Positions 9,960-22,745 of a DNA stretch of 64,000 nt are shown one piece after another. Under the pieces are notes generated by a model that was given only the letters and a program-made list of their open reading frames with translations, was not told the DNA's origin and did not search any database. Positions within the stretch are counted from its first letter, which is position 1, and each line of letters starts with the position of its first letter. The DNA comes from Trichopria drosophilae (Eukaryota; Arthropoda; Insecta; Hymenoptera; Diapriidae): positions 67,010,501 to 67,074,500 of the forward strand of contig CM059585.1 of assembly GCA_030407085.1 (NCBI GenBank). Direction: 5' to 3'. Both the position numbers and the translations under genes were made by a program.

Positions 9960-12098
9960 TAGGAAAATTAAAAATAATTTTCAAAAACACTCCGTAATAA
10001 TAGAACAGAATTTAAGCAAGAAATTTTATAAACTACATCGTACACAAGGTCAGGCCAACAATAACAACAATTCGACAGGCAATTTAGAAAAATGGTTTAT
10101 TAATTTAACGGAAACACAAATTCCAGATTCTGTTAAAACTATTGCTCAATTAGGTCGAGATTTCAATACGAATGTGAATTTGGATAAAAAAGACGTCATA
10201 AACACGATCAAAAATACTGAGTCCTTTTTATTTAGAAACCGAAATAGTAATTTACCGCTTTCAGACATCAGACTTATAGTTACAAATACATTAAAACATA
10301 CATTACATTCCAGAGTAAATAAATCTAGTAAGGATAAAGTTATTTGTTAAAACATAAAGGAAACTAAGTGTTTTTTACGTGATAATCCTGACATTATGTT
10401 TACGAGAGCAGATAAGGGCAACGTGACTGTCGCATTGAATCGAAATGTTTACAAACACGAAATGGAAGCGTTATTTTCTTATGAAAATACCTATATTGCC
10501 GTGGATAGACACCCTTTAAATCTTTTACAAACTTTGTGCCATGAAATCTTCAAATTCTTCTGAATTTCAAAATATTTAAATGATAATGAGTTTTTGCCCA
10601 GGATTTTCATAACAACGATTTGACGCAGACAGACAAGGGTTTGCCAAGAGGTTATGGTTTGCCCAAAATCCATAAAAAAGATGTGCCATTAAGACCTATA
10701 ATATCGTTGATAGGAACTCCAACTATCTGATAGCAAAATTCTTATATCAATTTCTTGAAAAGCACACAAAAAACCTAAATCTGACATTAAAAACAGCTGT
10801 CATCTTCGTTTATTTCTTCAAGATAAAATAATTCCTAGCGATCATGTTTTAGTATCACTCAATATAACTTCCTTGTTCACAAATATTCCTTTACAACTTT
10901 TAAAAAATAGTATTATAAGGAGGTACATTTATATTAGTAGATTTTCGTTAATTCCGTTAGTTGACATTTTAAATATTATTGAATTTCTACACAACAACAC
11001 TTACTTTCGGTTCAATGAACTACATTATTAACAAGAATAAGACACGCCGATGGGGTCACCGGCCTCACCCATATCTGCGAATCTCGTAATGGACGATCTT
11101 GAAACCGAATGTTTAAATCAGTAATCATTTCAACCGATTTTGTACCTTTGATATGTTGACGACATTGTCACTTGCGTACCAAAGGTGAAATTGGAGGAAA
11201 TGATGAATGTTTTTAACAGTTACCGTCCTAGATTACAATTTACGTTTGAAACAGAGAAAGATAATAAATTACCGTTTTTAGAATTGTTGTTAATTAAGAA
11301 TGAAAATACAGGAACTGTACAGTTTGATTGGTTTACAAAACAAATTTACAAGATTCTTAAATTTCAACTCCTACTCACAAAATAGCGATCATCGACAATC
11401 TAGTCGACAGAGCTATAAAAAATGTTGAACCACAATTCCAAAAAAACAACAAATTAAAAATTACACAACTACTAACGGAAAATAATTATCCAACAGATTT
11501 GATATATAAACAGGTTAACAAACATATCCTATTGAATAACAATGATTCTTCATCAAACAGTTCTGAAGCTAATAGCGAGGAATTTTATCTCAAGGTCACA
11601 TACATTAATGGCCTTTACGATTCTTTACGACGCAAATTAAGACGTTGGAAAATTACAACTGTTCCTTCTCTTGCGCATAATTTAACAGCAATTATTGCAA
11701 AATGTAAAGATAAGCTGAATAGAGGAGAAAAAAACAGTTCGGTGTATTGTATTAAATGCAACGATTGTGACGCCACTTATGTGGATGAGACGAAAAGAAG
11801 CCAAAAAAAGTCAAAACAAGAATTACCGAACATGAGGCTAATATCCGCAGATATTCGCAAGTAATTCGGTCGTTACCGACCATCGACTAGAAACTGACCA
11901 TGACTTTAATTGGACTGATGTACAAATTTTAGACACAGAAAAAAATTGGTCCAGCAGAAGAATTTCTGAAATGCTGCATATAAAATTGCAAAAAAATGCA
12001 TTGAATAAAGTTGCAGATTGTCAAAATTTAAACACCATAAATGATGACCTATTACTAAGATTGAAAAATTACTCCCCACCACCACCGTCAAATTGAGT
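9960..12098 (+). pseudogene. Penelope-like retroelement polyprotein (RT + GIY-YIG), decayed
   Basis: Conserved Penelope-like blocks can be read in order across changing frames. They are a TRADKGN block (about 10410), YGLPKIHK with LRPIIS (about 10650-10715), the RT A-motif region TSLFTNIP (about 10865), GSPASPISANLVMDDLE (about 11050), and YVDDIV (about 11155). A GIY-YIG-like endonuclease stretch follows (VYCIKCNDCDATYVDETKR, about 11740-11800). The frame then reaches a stop at 12096-12098. The A-motif Asp has become Asn (LNITSLF), a stop lies just before YVDD, and there are several frameshifts, so the copy is dead. Penelope-like elements are telomerase-related retroelements with this RT plus GIY-YIG layout. 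Confidence 0.85.
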
Positions 12099-12147
12099 AT
12101 ATGACACGAACACCGGCCACTTTCAAATTTCAATCCTAGAAAGCTTA

Positions 12148-12190
12148 TTTTCCCCCGAAGAGGGACCCGAGAGGTCCGAAACGTTGGGAC
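12148..12190 (+). ncRNA. Hammerhead-ribozyme-like motif at the 3' end of the Penelope-like element
   Basis: The core reads CCGAAGA (12155-12161), a 5-bp stem II GGACC/GGUCC (12163-12167 with 12173-12177) and GAAA (12178-12181). A minimal ACGU stem III follows, then a UCCC/GGGA stem I (12151-12154 with 12186-12189). Penelope-like elements are known to carry such hammerheads with a tiny stem III. Relative to the canonical CUGANGA core, position U4 is C, and one extra G (12162) bulges next to stem II. Cleavage is therefore probably weak or lost. Confidence 0.5.
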
Positions 12191-12339
12191 TATTTACCAT
12201 CCGTAATTGCTCGTGGTAGTAGGTGGAGGCCTACTATCGGTAAACAATTACTTTGTGTTAAAAGCCCTTCCTAATTTTATTATTTTAAACTAAAGCCTGC
12301 ACAATTTTTTTCATGAATTAAAAATAATTTAATTTTAGC

Positions 12340-12460
12340 AATATATTAGCAATATATTGGAAATGTTGGTTTTCCACTATAGTTCCCATATATTAGCAAT
12401 AGTATGTGCAATATATTGCCAATTGCCATGGCCAATATACTGCCAATATGTTGCCCATGC
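12340..12460 (+). repeat. Degenerate TAGCAATATATTG / TGGCAATAT repeats
   Basis: Several short copies of GCAATATATTG-like words occur here, including the self-complementary TGGCAATTGCCA-type arrangement near 12417-12430. No gene is visible. Confidence 0.5.
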
Positions 12461-14160
12461 TTTAGTTTTCTACGTGGGTTGCTGCGTTACTTTTGTACGC
12501 ACTTTTTAACGACAAATTTCCCAAAAACGCATGTTATTTACTTATTTTAATATTTATTACTAATGCATCTGTTTGACATCTGTATTCACATTTTCTATGA
12601 ATATATTTTTTTTCTATACGTCATCTTTTTTAAGAGTTATAAGCATGTGAAATGGACTGTTAAGTTACATAATTTTGGAAGTAGGTTTGCAAGTTCAGTT
12701 TCTGGTTAACTATTTTTAATAAGTAGTATATAGTTTTGTAGCTTTAGGATAGTAGTAAACAAAGTAAATTTTTATTATACAACAAAAATATTTTTTTTTA
12801 TCCTTTTCGAAACAACAGTTTTCGGACTGCTACGTTACATATGCGGTCTTCGTTTGAAGAAAAGCTAAACTTGGTATTTAAAAATGTCTTTGATCGTTTA
12901 ATTTCAAAATGAATAAAATTAATTCGATTTTCTTATAATTGGATATTTAAAGATATTAAGTTTCTAAACTTTTGAAATATCTCAATTTAAGAAAACCCAA
13001 TTAGTAAATAGTATATGATTTAACATGAAAATCAAGAATTTTTTTGCACTAAATTTAATTTAAATGTTTTTCTTAGATTTTTTACTCTTTCACGAATCGC
13101 GGCACAGCGTCTATCAACCAGTTTCTTCAATTGCAAAATTAGTATTCCGACTACTATCTTCTTTATCTCGAGCTTTTTAATTTTGGAATTAAATTTTTAT
13201 TATTTAGAGCCTTGCTCTCCGTTACCTACCCATGAAAAATGTTTTTGAAGTTCGAAAATCAAGGTGATAACATATTATGATTATCGATATGATTATGGAT
13301 GGAAAAGACTATTACGTTACATACAAAATTGCGGTTGAATTCTTTTTATTGCAAAGGTAGCCACTAAATATATCGCGTTTTTTTTGTGCAAAATATATCG
13401 CGACGTTACTTTAATATAACTTAATTCTATACGAAAATGTTAATAAGCAAGTATAAATATACTTCCATTCATTCTTACTTACCGGTCTGTCACTTCCAAT
13501 GTTTTGGATAATTTTCGCTCATCGGAGTGCAACAAGATAAAAAGTATCAATTTAGAAAAATAATCAACCGATGACTTGTTGGCAGCCGTGTTTCTTGATA
13601 CATAGGGACCCGTATAACCTATAAATAATCAATAACCCTCGACAATTGAAACAAAAATCTTTTTCCCCGTGGTTTCATGTTTCGCGATTTTTACAATATA
13701 GGTTTATCTACGCCTTCACCTAGCCACATATACGCAGGTATTCTTAGCTTGCCACAGGACCACGAGGTGCACGTGATGTTAAAAAGGCCCCATTTGTTTT
13801 TTGTTTTTTTCAAAGTTTTATTAATTTTTTTGGTGCACTTTTTAACTTTTTATATATATTTGTGTATTTCTATATATTTGGCCGTATAATGCAAATATCT
13901 TTCCAGATTTATATATGACAAGAGGAAAATTAAATTACTTCCTTCTTTAATCTTTGCAAGTAGGTCGAATCTATGATGTAATTTATTTTATACCTATCCA
14001 AGTACTTCAACAATTCTCGTTGGATTGATTCCCTAGCTTGTTCTGACCAGAGCCTATAATCAGCTTTTACCTAAAAACTGAAGGTAGTATGTTCTAAAAT
14101 GACGTAAATTTTTAATGTTACAGAAACTTAGATGCTTTTAAAAGCTTTGGTTAATTTAGA
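12461..14160. other. AT-rich stretch with no recognised feature
   Basis: No coding, RNA or repeat feature could be supported. A 70-aa open frame at 13677-13889 is hydrophobic at the end and has no recognisable similarity. Confidence 0.5.
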
Positions 14161-14168
14161 TATATGCT

Positions 14169-14541
<373 letters not shown>

Positions 14542-14559
14542 TGCGGTGTAAATTGGTGT

Positions 14560-17500
14560 GACATTAAAAAATATAATGGTAAATTCGTTTGTATGAATTA
14601 AAACAAATTTGTTACACATTTTAAGCACTGCTCTTTGAGGATGATTAAAAAATTCAGTGACCAATCTGTGTATAATCATTTGCCTTATATTGCATATATA
14701 TGCTGTACATTGGTGATGATACAAAATATCAATAGCCAATTCACACCTACGCATTCGAACGATTTAGTAGTAAATTTCGTTTATAGAATGTATGAAACGG
14801 AAAAATTTAATTTGTATTTACGAATTCATACCGATTCGGGATAAAAAATCGATCCAGAAAATCCAGAAAAGCAATTCAACAGCTGGAAAGTGAATAATTT
14901 AATGATTCCCAATCTATTTTCATTTGCTGGGAATGCCCGAATCAACGTTGAAATAAATATAAAAAGTTGATTAGAAGCCATTTTCGGCAGAAAATTTAAA
15001 ATATTCGGAAAACTGTTAAGTCTACATCAGAAATTTAATGCAATTTGCAATTGATCGAAGCAAAAAATGATGTCTCAATATTCAAATTTAAACCCAATCT
15101 TAATATATTACACAATACCAAAGCTTTCTTTATAGCTTTTTTTGTCAAATATCCAACACGCAGGGTGAAGCGCTTCGCAAAATAAAAATCAACTATAGCA
15201 GTACCTACCATTTAAACTGATTTCGTCACAGTTTTTGAGGATTCTACTTTCACATTAGAACTAAATGCATTCAGCACTCATTGATATATGCTGTAGGTCC
15301 CTGCAGATCGTATAGCTTTTGTTGCGCGAATCGCAAACGCGAGACAGTTCATCCGGGACCATAACACCCGGTAAACCACAGGTTCTTCCGTTTGCCGCTT
15401 TTATGTCTTCTCCATCTTCGTACTCCTTTCGTACGTCTTTCTTCTCATCCTCCTTCCTGTCTTGGGTGAGCTAGAGATTATTCGTATCATCGTAATTACA
15501 AGCTCGGAAGCCGCCTGTCCGTTCCTCGCGCCTCCGTCCACCCGGTACAACATAACACATGCTCCACCGTAATCTACCAGTCGGCACGCCTTTCCATGGA
15601 TTACCTGGACCCTTCAGCCCTGTTAGTGGCAAAAGATTATGTTTTGCATGTTATCCCGTAAGGAAAAATAAATAAACTCCTAAAATAATGGCAGATAATT
15701 TTATTTCAATGAACAATACATAAAACAATATTTAATTAGTTTCACTTTAGATAGAACATCTTCATTTTATTATTTATATCAATATATTAAATCGTATGCA
15801 CGTCACTACCACCCTGATAAATAGCCGAACATTTTTAACAGCTACTACACCTTTTATCAAGAGAACAACTGTACCATTTATAGAAAAACCCAGGGATTAT
15901 ATGAATACTATGTAATTAAATTGCATAACGCCTGAATTTGTTAAGTGAATACGTTTAATATGATTGTATTATACGCAAATATTACATAATACCTTTAATA
16001 CTGGTTTATAATATTTTATTCCATCAAATAGAAGAATTTCCTTATTTTAGTGTTATATCGAATTCGCGAATAATATATAGGTATATGGAAATGCGGTATT
16101 AATAGAAAAAATGGGGTATGTATGAGGTAATACAAATGACGTTGTCGAACCGAACGAAATGTTTTTATCATTCATTTCCCCAACGTAGTTAACTTTCGAA
16201 CTGGTCGACCTTTCAGGAAATCGATTAAAACAATTGTTAATGTCGTAGATTCAAAGAAAAAACAAAATTTGTCACTTAATACATTTTACTGTACTTATAT
16301 GGGCATATCCGTGGAACTTATAACTTTCGTGAGGGTGAGTGGTTCAAGACCTTTTCCATGATATATTTCATATAATAATAGCATAAAATATAAGAAAGTT
16401 TAATTAGAGTCGGTTTTATATCATTTAAACACACAAAAAGTTCCAAATCCGTCAAATATCGCGGCTATAGTAGTGAAGATATCAATTTTGTTTTCAATTA
16501 AACTGCTATAACTTTTTTAAGTCATTGATTAATGACCTGACATTTTTTTTCTAGCTTACTATCTAAGCAATACAGAAGCACTCAGTATTGATGCGCGCCA
16601 ATAAATAAGAAAGAAATAGAATGCACTAAACTATGAAAAATGATTTTTTCGAAAATACAACATTTATGACTATTTGTGCTATAATTTTTTAAAGTCTTGC
16701 TTTACACATAGAACTCTACAAAATGGCGCTCAGTATTTGAACGTGTCCCTTCAGGAAATTTTTTTATAACACTTTGAATTTTGAAATTTTAAGCGCCACT
16801 CGCTTAAAACAATGACCTTTCGATCTGGCACACTTTACTACGCACTTAAAATATTTCGCATAACTATTGCTCCCGGTAATTTACATTTAAAACATTATAT
16901 AAGCAATTTCTTACATGCTGATTCATATTTAAGGTTTTAAAAAGTGGTGTTGACTTTTATGTTTTTAAGTGATTTTAATTCTTAGGTTTATAATAATGAT
17001 ATATTCATATTAAATCACGTTCACGCGATTTAATCTCACTCATTACACGAAATATTGTATATTAAAGATATATGTGGAAATACAACCAGAAACATTTTCG
17101 TTGTTAATTATTCATAGTTCAATGTAATTCCATCTTCTGTTGATTAAACACTCCTATGATGTCAATTGTGCGCTCGAGTCTTGCGATCAGATATATTTAC
17201 GTCCCAGTATATTTGCCTGGTTCCGTCTCGTAATATTTACCTGCAGCCGCTCTTTTTTTGCTACCTTGCGGGCTGAGGCCTCAGAAAGTGTCTGCTGTGA
17301 CGTTACGAATATAACGCACCTGTAGGGAGTGGCAGAAGCGATGATTCTTTGGTAAATATAACGAGACGGGAGGAGAGGGGAAAGAACCTATCAGGTAAAT
17401 ATACCGGGACTATACTCTACGCTTACTGATAAGGGGAATCTGCAGTCGGGGTTTTTGATAATTCGCAGAACATTTTTTTTATGGATTCTACGATAAGAAT

Positions 17501-17740
17501 ACACGTCAGAGCGTTTAATATAATATATAAAATAATATATTAAAAAGCATGCTTTAACTGTACAATGGATCGTCAGATCCCGAGCAGAAATCTGCCCAGG
17601 TTGTCTGAAAACTGATCAGGCGGCAATCAGGCGTGCCTGATAAGGAATGCCTTATAACTCCCGGATCAGCCCCTGAACAGGCAGCAACTGTCCCCCGCTG
17701 ATCATAATGGGGATGAAGTATGTTGTTCTATATCAAAATC
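14560..17740. other. Intergenic, no supported gene
   Basis: I see no coding signal. Two diverged copies of a block around CTATAA-TTTTTTAA-GTC...CTCAGTATT (about 16505-16590 and 16677-16740) suggest an old tandem duplication of about 170 bp. A more GC-rich piece at 15300-15640 has no recognisable identity. Confidence 0.45.
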
Positions 17741-18985
17741 CATTGATACATGTTTTTTTCTGCCAATGGGCATTTATTTACAAGATATCAGCAATAAATA
17801 AATATTATTAATAATGTGACATTTCACAGTACAAATTCATCAAATTAAGTTTTTGAGGTCGATGAATTCGAATCCGTGATCAAAATGAAAAATTCAAAAT
17901 TACGCATCTAATATGGCGGACATTAATTTTGAAAAATGATTAAATTCGCTTAAAGCGTATTAATTCGGGGGTTTCAAGGCGCTGAATTCGAGTACATGAT
18001 AAAAAATACAAAATTCCAAATGTCGGATCCAACATGGCGGACATTTCTTTTGAAAATATATTGAATTCGCTTAAAACTTATTTCTCGGAGTTTCTTGAGG
18101 TCGCTGAATTCTTATACGTAATAAAAAATTCAAAATGGATGATCCAAGATGGCGGACATTACTTTTTAAAAGTTGTTCAATTCGCTTAAAACTTATTACT
18201 TGGGGGTTTGTAAGGTCGCTGATTTCGCATGTATCAACAACAATGCAAAATTCAAATTGGCGAGTTCAATATCGCAGACATTACTTTTACGATGTTATTG
18301 ACACTCTAAAAAGAATAACATTTATGTGAATTTTGCAAAATGAAAATCAAGTTTGCTTTCCTGAAAGTATAAGAAAAAAGAAATGTAAATGTACCAAGCA
18401 AGTTTTTTTAAAGTGTTCTTGGTGCCGCGAATAAGTTTGCTTTACGCCATCCTTAGATAATTGCCATCCTCACAAATGAACTGCAAGTAATTTATAATGA
18501 GTGGGCAGAACTTGTATTGTGTGAATGTGGATGTATTGATTTAATAACATATAATTTCGTTATTCATAACCCAATAAATTAAATATTATATCCGCCAATT
18601 TGAATGTATAATTTTTTATCAAGAATTCGAATACAGCGACCTCATAAGCTCCCGAAAAATAAGTTTTAAGCGAATTCAATAACGTTTCAAAAGTAATGTC
18701 GCCCATCTTGGATCCGACGTTTTGAATTTTGAATTTTGTATTATGTATTCGAATTCAGCGACCTCAAAAAACCCCGAGTAATAAGTTTAAGCGAATTCAA
18801 TACAGTTTTAAAAGTAATATCCGCCATCTGGGATCTGACATTTTGAATTTTGAATTTTTAATCACGGATTCGAACTCAGCGACCCCAATAACCGTAAGTA
18901 TCAAATTTCAGCTTAATTTGATGAATTGTTACTGTGCGATGTTTTATGAATAATAAAATTTGTTTATTGCTGATATCTTGTGAAC

Positions 18986-19699
18986 GGCTCCACGTCTTTA
19001 TCTCACGCAAAAACTACTCACACGACAAAATAGAACACGACAAAATATCACATGGACGAATAATCATAATCAAAAATATCACTACGAAAAAAACCAACCC
19101 TATAAAAAATTTGATTATGCACAGAAATTACTTTAATTATACATGGAAAAACATTACACACGGAAATTCATATCAGTGTTTTGTCGCCGCCGTTTTGGCG
19201 TCAGAACGCTTTGGCCCCGCTGTTTTGGCGCCGGATGTTTTGGCTCCGCCGTTTTGGCACCAGTCTATTTGACCCTGGTTTTAGTCGCGAGAATTATTTT
19301 AGATCAAATATACAGTATAGTGAAATGGGGGAAGCGAAGAAATGTCACCGTCACGAAATTAACCTAACCTAACTAGTCAGAGCTCCGCCTACCTCTAATA
19401 ATGCCTAAAAGCATATGCGTGCCATAAAACTAACCTAACCTAACCAGGCAGAACTCCGCTTACTCCCAATAATACGTAAATAAATATCGCTGCACAGGGA
19501 AATTTTTAAATGTGTGTATTTTGTCGACGTGTCATTTTATCAATGTGATATATTGTCTTTGTGGTATTTTTATGCGAGACATTTTATCATTGTGAGAATT
19601 TGACGTGTGATCAAATGTCCGTGATATTTTCTCGTGTCATCAAATGTCCGTGATATTTTCTCGTGTGATCATTTGTCCGTGAAATAAAGACGTGCTACC
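18986..19699. mobile_element. Non-autonomous DNA element with 8-9 bp target duplication
   Basis: CTTGTGAAC occurs at 18977-18985 and again at 19700-19708 (8 or 9 bp, depending on whether the first C belongs to the element). The ends are imperfect inverted repeats: CCACGTCTTTATCTCACG on the left against GTGAAATAAAGACGTG on the right. The sequence outside rejoins into the arm of the surrounding palindrome. Target size fits hAT- or Mutator-type elements. Inside are GTGATCAAATGTCCGTGATATT repeats, GCCGTTTTGGCGCC-like repeats (19190-19270) and two short AACCTAACCTAAC runs. No transposase is present. Confidence 0.75.
19190..19270 (+). repeat. GCCGTTTTGGC-type short repeats
   Basis: CGCCGTTTTGGCG, CCGCTGTTTTGGCGCC and CCGCCGTTTTGGCACC occur within 80 bp, inside the inserted element. 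The word is nearly self-complementary. Confidence 0.6.
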
Positions 19700-19729
19700 C
19701 TTGTGAACAAATGCCCATTGGCAGAAAAG

Positions 19730-20467
19730 AAAAAAAGACGTATTGTGACCCCCCAAAAACCTAACCCCAAAATTCCTTCACCGTCGTCGCCGCTCGCAAC
19801 CGCCCGCAACCGAAATACAAAACCAACCGAATCCCTGGGGTCACAAAACCCTGCGACGCGCGAGATGTTAACTTTCGGCGCCAGGCATACCGAGGCATAC
19901 CGAATTTATAGACGCGTCGCAAGGCGTGGGTGTGCCCGCTAGGCTCAGCCCCGAGAAGAACTCGGCAAGGAAGAGGGCGGTATTCGCAGGCGCAGTCAAA
20001 ACTCGAAACAGAAACTCGACGATAGAAACTAGCGGTCACGAACAACGAGGACGGGTTAAACTCAAAAACCGAGCCCCACAGTCATGATGCCGAAACGCGA
20101 ATTCAATAAAAACGCGAAGTCAAAAAAAAAACGAACGAAACGAAAACACGAGTGATCCGCGGCACTTCACTCAGGAACGCGAGCGAGAAATTCAAGAACG
20201 AATCCCGGAAGGCGATAGCAAAACGACAATAATTTAATCAAAGAAAAATCGATTTGCCTTCCGGAACTCGTGGTACCTTGTCACCAAGCGATGCCCACCT
20301 TACAGAGACCAGGTTGACCTGCCGCTGCCGCTGCCAGAACGAGAATGGCCCGAGGCTTGTAGCCGCCTTACCAGAACGCTGCGCTGATTGGCTCCCGCGG
20401 TACCGCGTGACTACCGTGACTTGCCCCGCTGCGTCTCTTCCCCTTTCCCATCTATTCCCCGCACGCC
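19730..20467. other. GC-richer stretch upstream of the heat-shock element
   Basis: Higher GC and CpG content than the surroundings, with no supported gene. Open frames on both strands (such as 19703-19942 and 20238-20513) look like by-products of composition. It could be a regulatory or untranslated region, but nothing confirms this. Confidence 0.35.
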
Positions 20468-20495
20468 TTCTGGAACCTTCTAGAGACTTCCAGAA
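20468..20495. promoter_or_regulatory. Heat-shock element array (six pentamers)
   Basis: The sequence reads TTC-tg-GAA-cc-TTC-ta-GAg-ac-TTC-ca-GAA: six alternating GAA/TTC units on exact 5-bp spacing, five of them perfect. This is the binding pattern of trimeric heat-shock factor. Looser GAGAACCTTTC and GAGAACCTTC words follow near 20586 and 20700. No heat-shock gene is visible nearby, so the target is unknown. Confidence 0.6.
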
Positions 20496-20905
20496 GCGGT
20501 AAACGGTACACATCTATTATCTCGATTCCTTTAGCAAAGCAACAGATGACTTTGTTTATCCCGTAACCATCATAACAAGGTGACGAGAACCTTTCTAACG
20601 GGCTCTTTATGCTCAAATATTAACGAGCATTCCAAAACAATAAACTATATAATATTATCTGTGATGAAAAATATAATCTATTTAAGAAATTACCAAAATA
20701 TCGAGAACCTTCTAACGAAATTAATATTCTAAATTGATGTGAAAAATGCCCAAGTATGCGTTCTAATTTTTATAATTACTCAAACCCGCTACTATACGAT
20801 ATCCAAAAATATTAAACAATGCAAAAGAAAAGAATTTAAGTGATAAAATTTACTTTTCAGTTTCAGATGAAAACCAATACGAACTTATGCGATGAATGAT
20901 TTAAA

Positions 20906-20921
20906 CCCCCCCCCCCCCCCC
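20906..20921 (+). repeat. Poly-C tract (16 C)
   Basis: A run of 16 C in otherwise AT-rich DNA. A second run of 11 C lies at 21436-21446. Confidence 0.95.
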
Positions 20922-21031
20922 ATTTTCCTACACTTTTTGTTAAATAATTACTGGCCACATCCTTTAGGCCGAGACCGACTAACTATGCACTTGCTCAAAC
21001 TAAAGCTATCTAATTAACTAACCTTAATCAC

Positions 21032-21228
21032 TAGCTGCGCAATATCTTCTTTCAATACATTGGCGCCTGTGCTAGTTTACTAATGCCTTACTAACTAAAC
21101 CTACTCACTAGCTACTCAGTATCTTCTTTCAATACCTAGGTGCCTATGCTAGTTTACTAACAGCTTACTAACTAAACTTAATCACTAGCTACGCAGTATC
21201 TTCTTTCTATATATTGGCGCCTATGATA
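21032..21228 (+). repeat. 77-bp tandem repeat, about 2.5 copies
   Basis: Units begin CTAGCT at 21032, 21109 and 21186, each with CAGTATCTTCTTTC-like and GCTAGTTTACTAA blocks. Confidence 0.9.
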
Positions 21229-21239
21229 TCTAACGCAAT

Positions 21240-21660
21240 GCAAGGTGATTCCAAAAATTAGCGCCGCTGCAGCAGTCCCCCCTATAAAAAAAACCATTGC
21301 CCCGGATTGAGCTTCTCGGCAAGACAAAATGTCAGATTTTCGGACCGCTCCAAAATTAACGAAGTCCCCAAACTTCAAAAATAACCAACAAAACGCAATG
21401 CAATGATATGATAAAACCTAGCGCCTCCATAGCAGCCCCCCCCCCCTATAAAAGCATATCATTACCCCTGGATCGAGCCTCCCGGCAAGGCAAAGTCTGT
21501 AATTCTTTAAAGCGGTATTTTATTTCCTGGAGCCCAAACTACTCACAAAAACTAGCTCCACGCTCGGCTGTCCCCCTATCATGGTGTAGTATCAGCTCCA
21601 TGGTTTGGAGCCACATCATCAAAATTAGCGCCATCAAGTATTACAAAAGTCTCGTATATG
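21240..21660 (+). repeat. Dispersed repeat with GGGGGACTG / TTAGCGC words (copy 1)
   Basis: Blocks such as AAATTAGCGCC, CAGCAGTCCCCC and CCATGGTTTGGAGCC recur in the opposite orientation at 31790-32100. The two stretches are diverged, inverted copies of one element family. Internal sub-repeats (21255 and 21415) show it is itself duplicated. No open frame fits. Confidence 0.55.
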
Positions 21661-21699
21661 CGTAGAAACAAAGATTTTTGACGCATGCGCAATTCAATC

Positions 21700-22740
21700 C
21701 CGTATATTTTGCTCAACCCTGAACTATATAAGCACTCATATGTGAGATCTCAAACGTGAGGACAGCGTGAGGCTCACGCCTTACTATCTGGGTAGTTATA
21801 TCCAAGTGGCTTCGATGAATATATTACAATAATATAGCGCTCTTAGATGTACAAAAATGGAAAATGATTGGAACCTATCACTTTTGGACCCTATCACGCT
21901 GGGTCGAAGTTTTGAAAATTTCCATTTTCAATTTTACTTAGTAAACCGACCACAGGCTATCTGAAGTATTAATAAATAATACTTGTATAACACTTAATGT
22001 ACACGTATTTATTGTAATATATTATTCAATGCGTATTACATGTATAATATGTATTGAACATTTAAACCTGGTACTGCGCATGCGTTATCTCCGCTCTCGG
22101 TCGTTAACCAGCTGTCATTGTTATAGAATGTAGGGAACCACAAAATTGTCCTGAGTATTTGGAACATTTATTCATTGTCCTTGATCAAAAAATATTCAGA
22201 GAAATGTAATCCACAGAAAAAATTTTGTTATTATTAAATTATTGTTTCAAAATATTTTTTACGATTTTTTTAAATACCGGATATACGGATTGTCTCCAAA
22301 ATCTAATTAGAACAAAGTTAGGTCTTGCCAAACTGAAAAAGAGGTTTTAACATTAAAATCTGATCGTAGATATCGCGAACGAAAAAACCCTAACGATCCC
22401 TGGTAAAAATAGGAGCGTGAACCAAGAATTCGTAAAGAAGCTGTTAAGGTAGCTATACCCCGACGGCATAAGTCAAAATAAAGAGTAACATAAAAATTGA
22501 AAAAAATGTAAAATTATTTACACTAATAATATTATTATAAAATGATAAATATCTTGTTACTTATTAGACTAGAGTATCAAATTATAATAACACGAGTCAA
22601 AAATAATTGATTCTTGTTTTAAGTAGTCCGCATCGAAAATATAGATGTGGCAATATCGGATTCCCCGACACGTCGGTAATGTAGTTTTTGTTTACATTCG
22701 GTTTTCTTTTTACACATAACCTCTCCTACGTTCGGAAAAG
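21700..22740. other. Intergenic stretch
   Basis: No supported gene. TGCGCATGCG-type words (near 21683 and 22076) resemble NRF-1 sites but are short and may be chance. Confidence 0.35.
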
Positions 22741-22745
22741 GCAAC

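Larger units (their letters stand above)
17751..19727. repeat. Large palindrome of ATGGCGG-type repeats, split by an insertion
   Basis: Arms such as 17752-17800 (CTGCCAATGGGCATTTATTTACAAG...) return inverted at 18955-18985 and, after an inserted element, at 19700-19727. Inside each arm are degenerate units of about 120 bp reading GTCGCTGAATTCG...AAAATTCAAAAT...GGATCCAA.ATGGCGGACATTAC. The centre is near 18375. The same unit family occurs at 32.4, 46.3-47.8 and 50.5 kb. Confidence 0.75.

Noticed and set aside
19355..19446. AACCTAACCTAAC runs resembling the insect TTAGG telomere repeat
   Set aside because: Only two to three units each, inside an inserted element; not a telomere or a convincing interstitial array.
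22076..22086. NRF-1-like promoter site TGCGCATGCG
   Set aside because: Single short palindromic word without a supported transcript start nearby.
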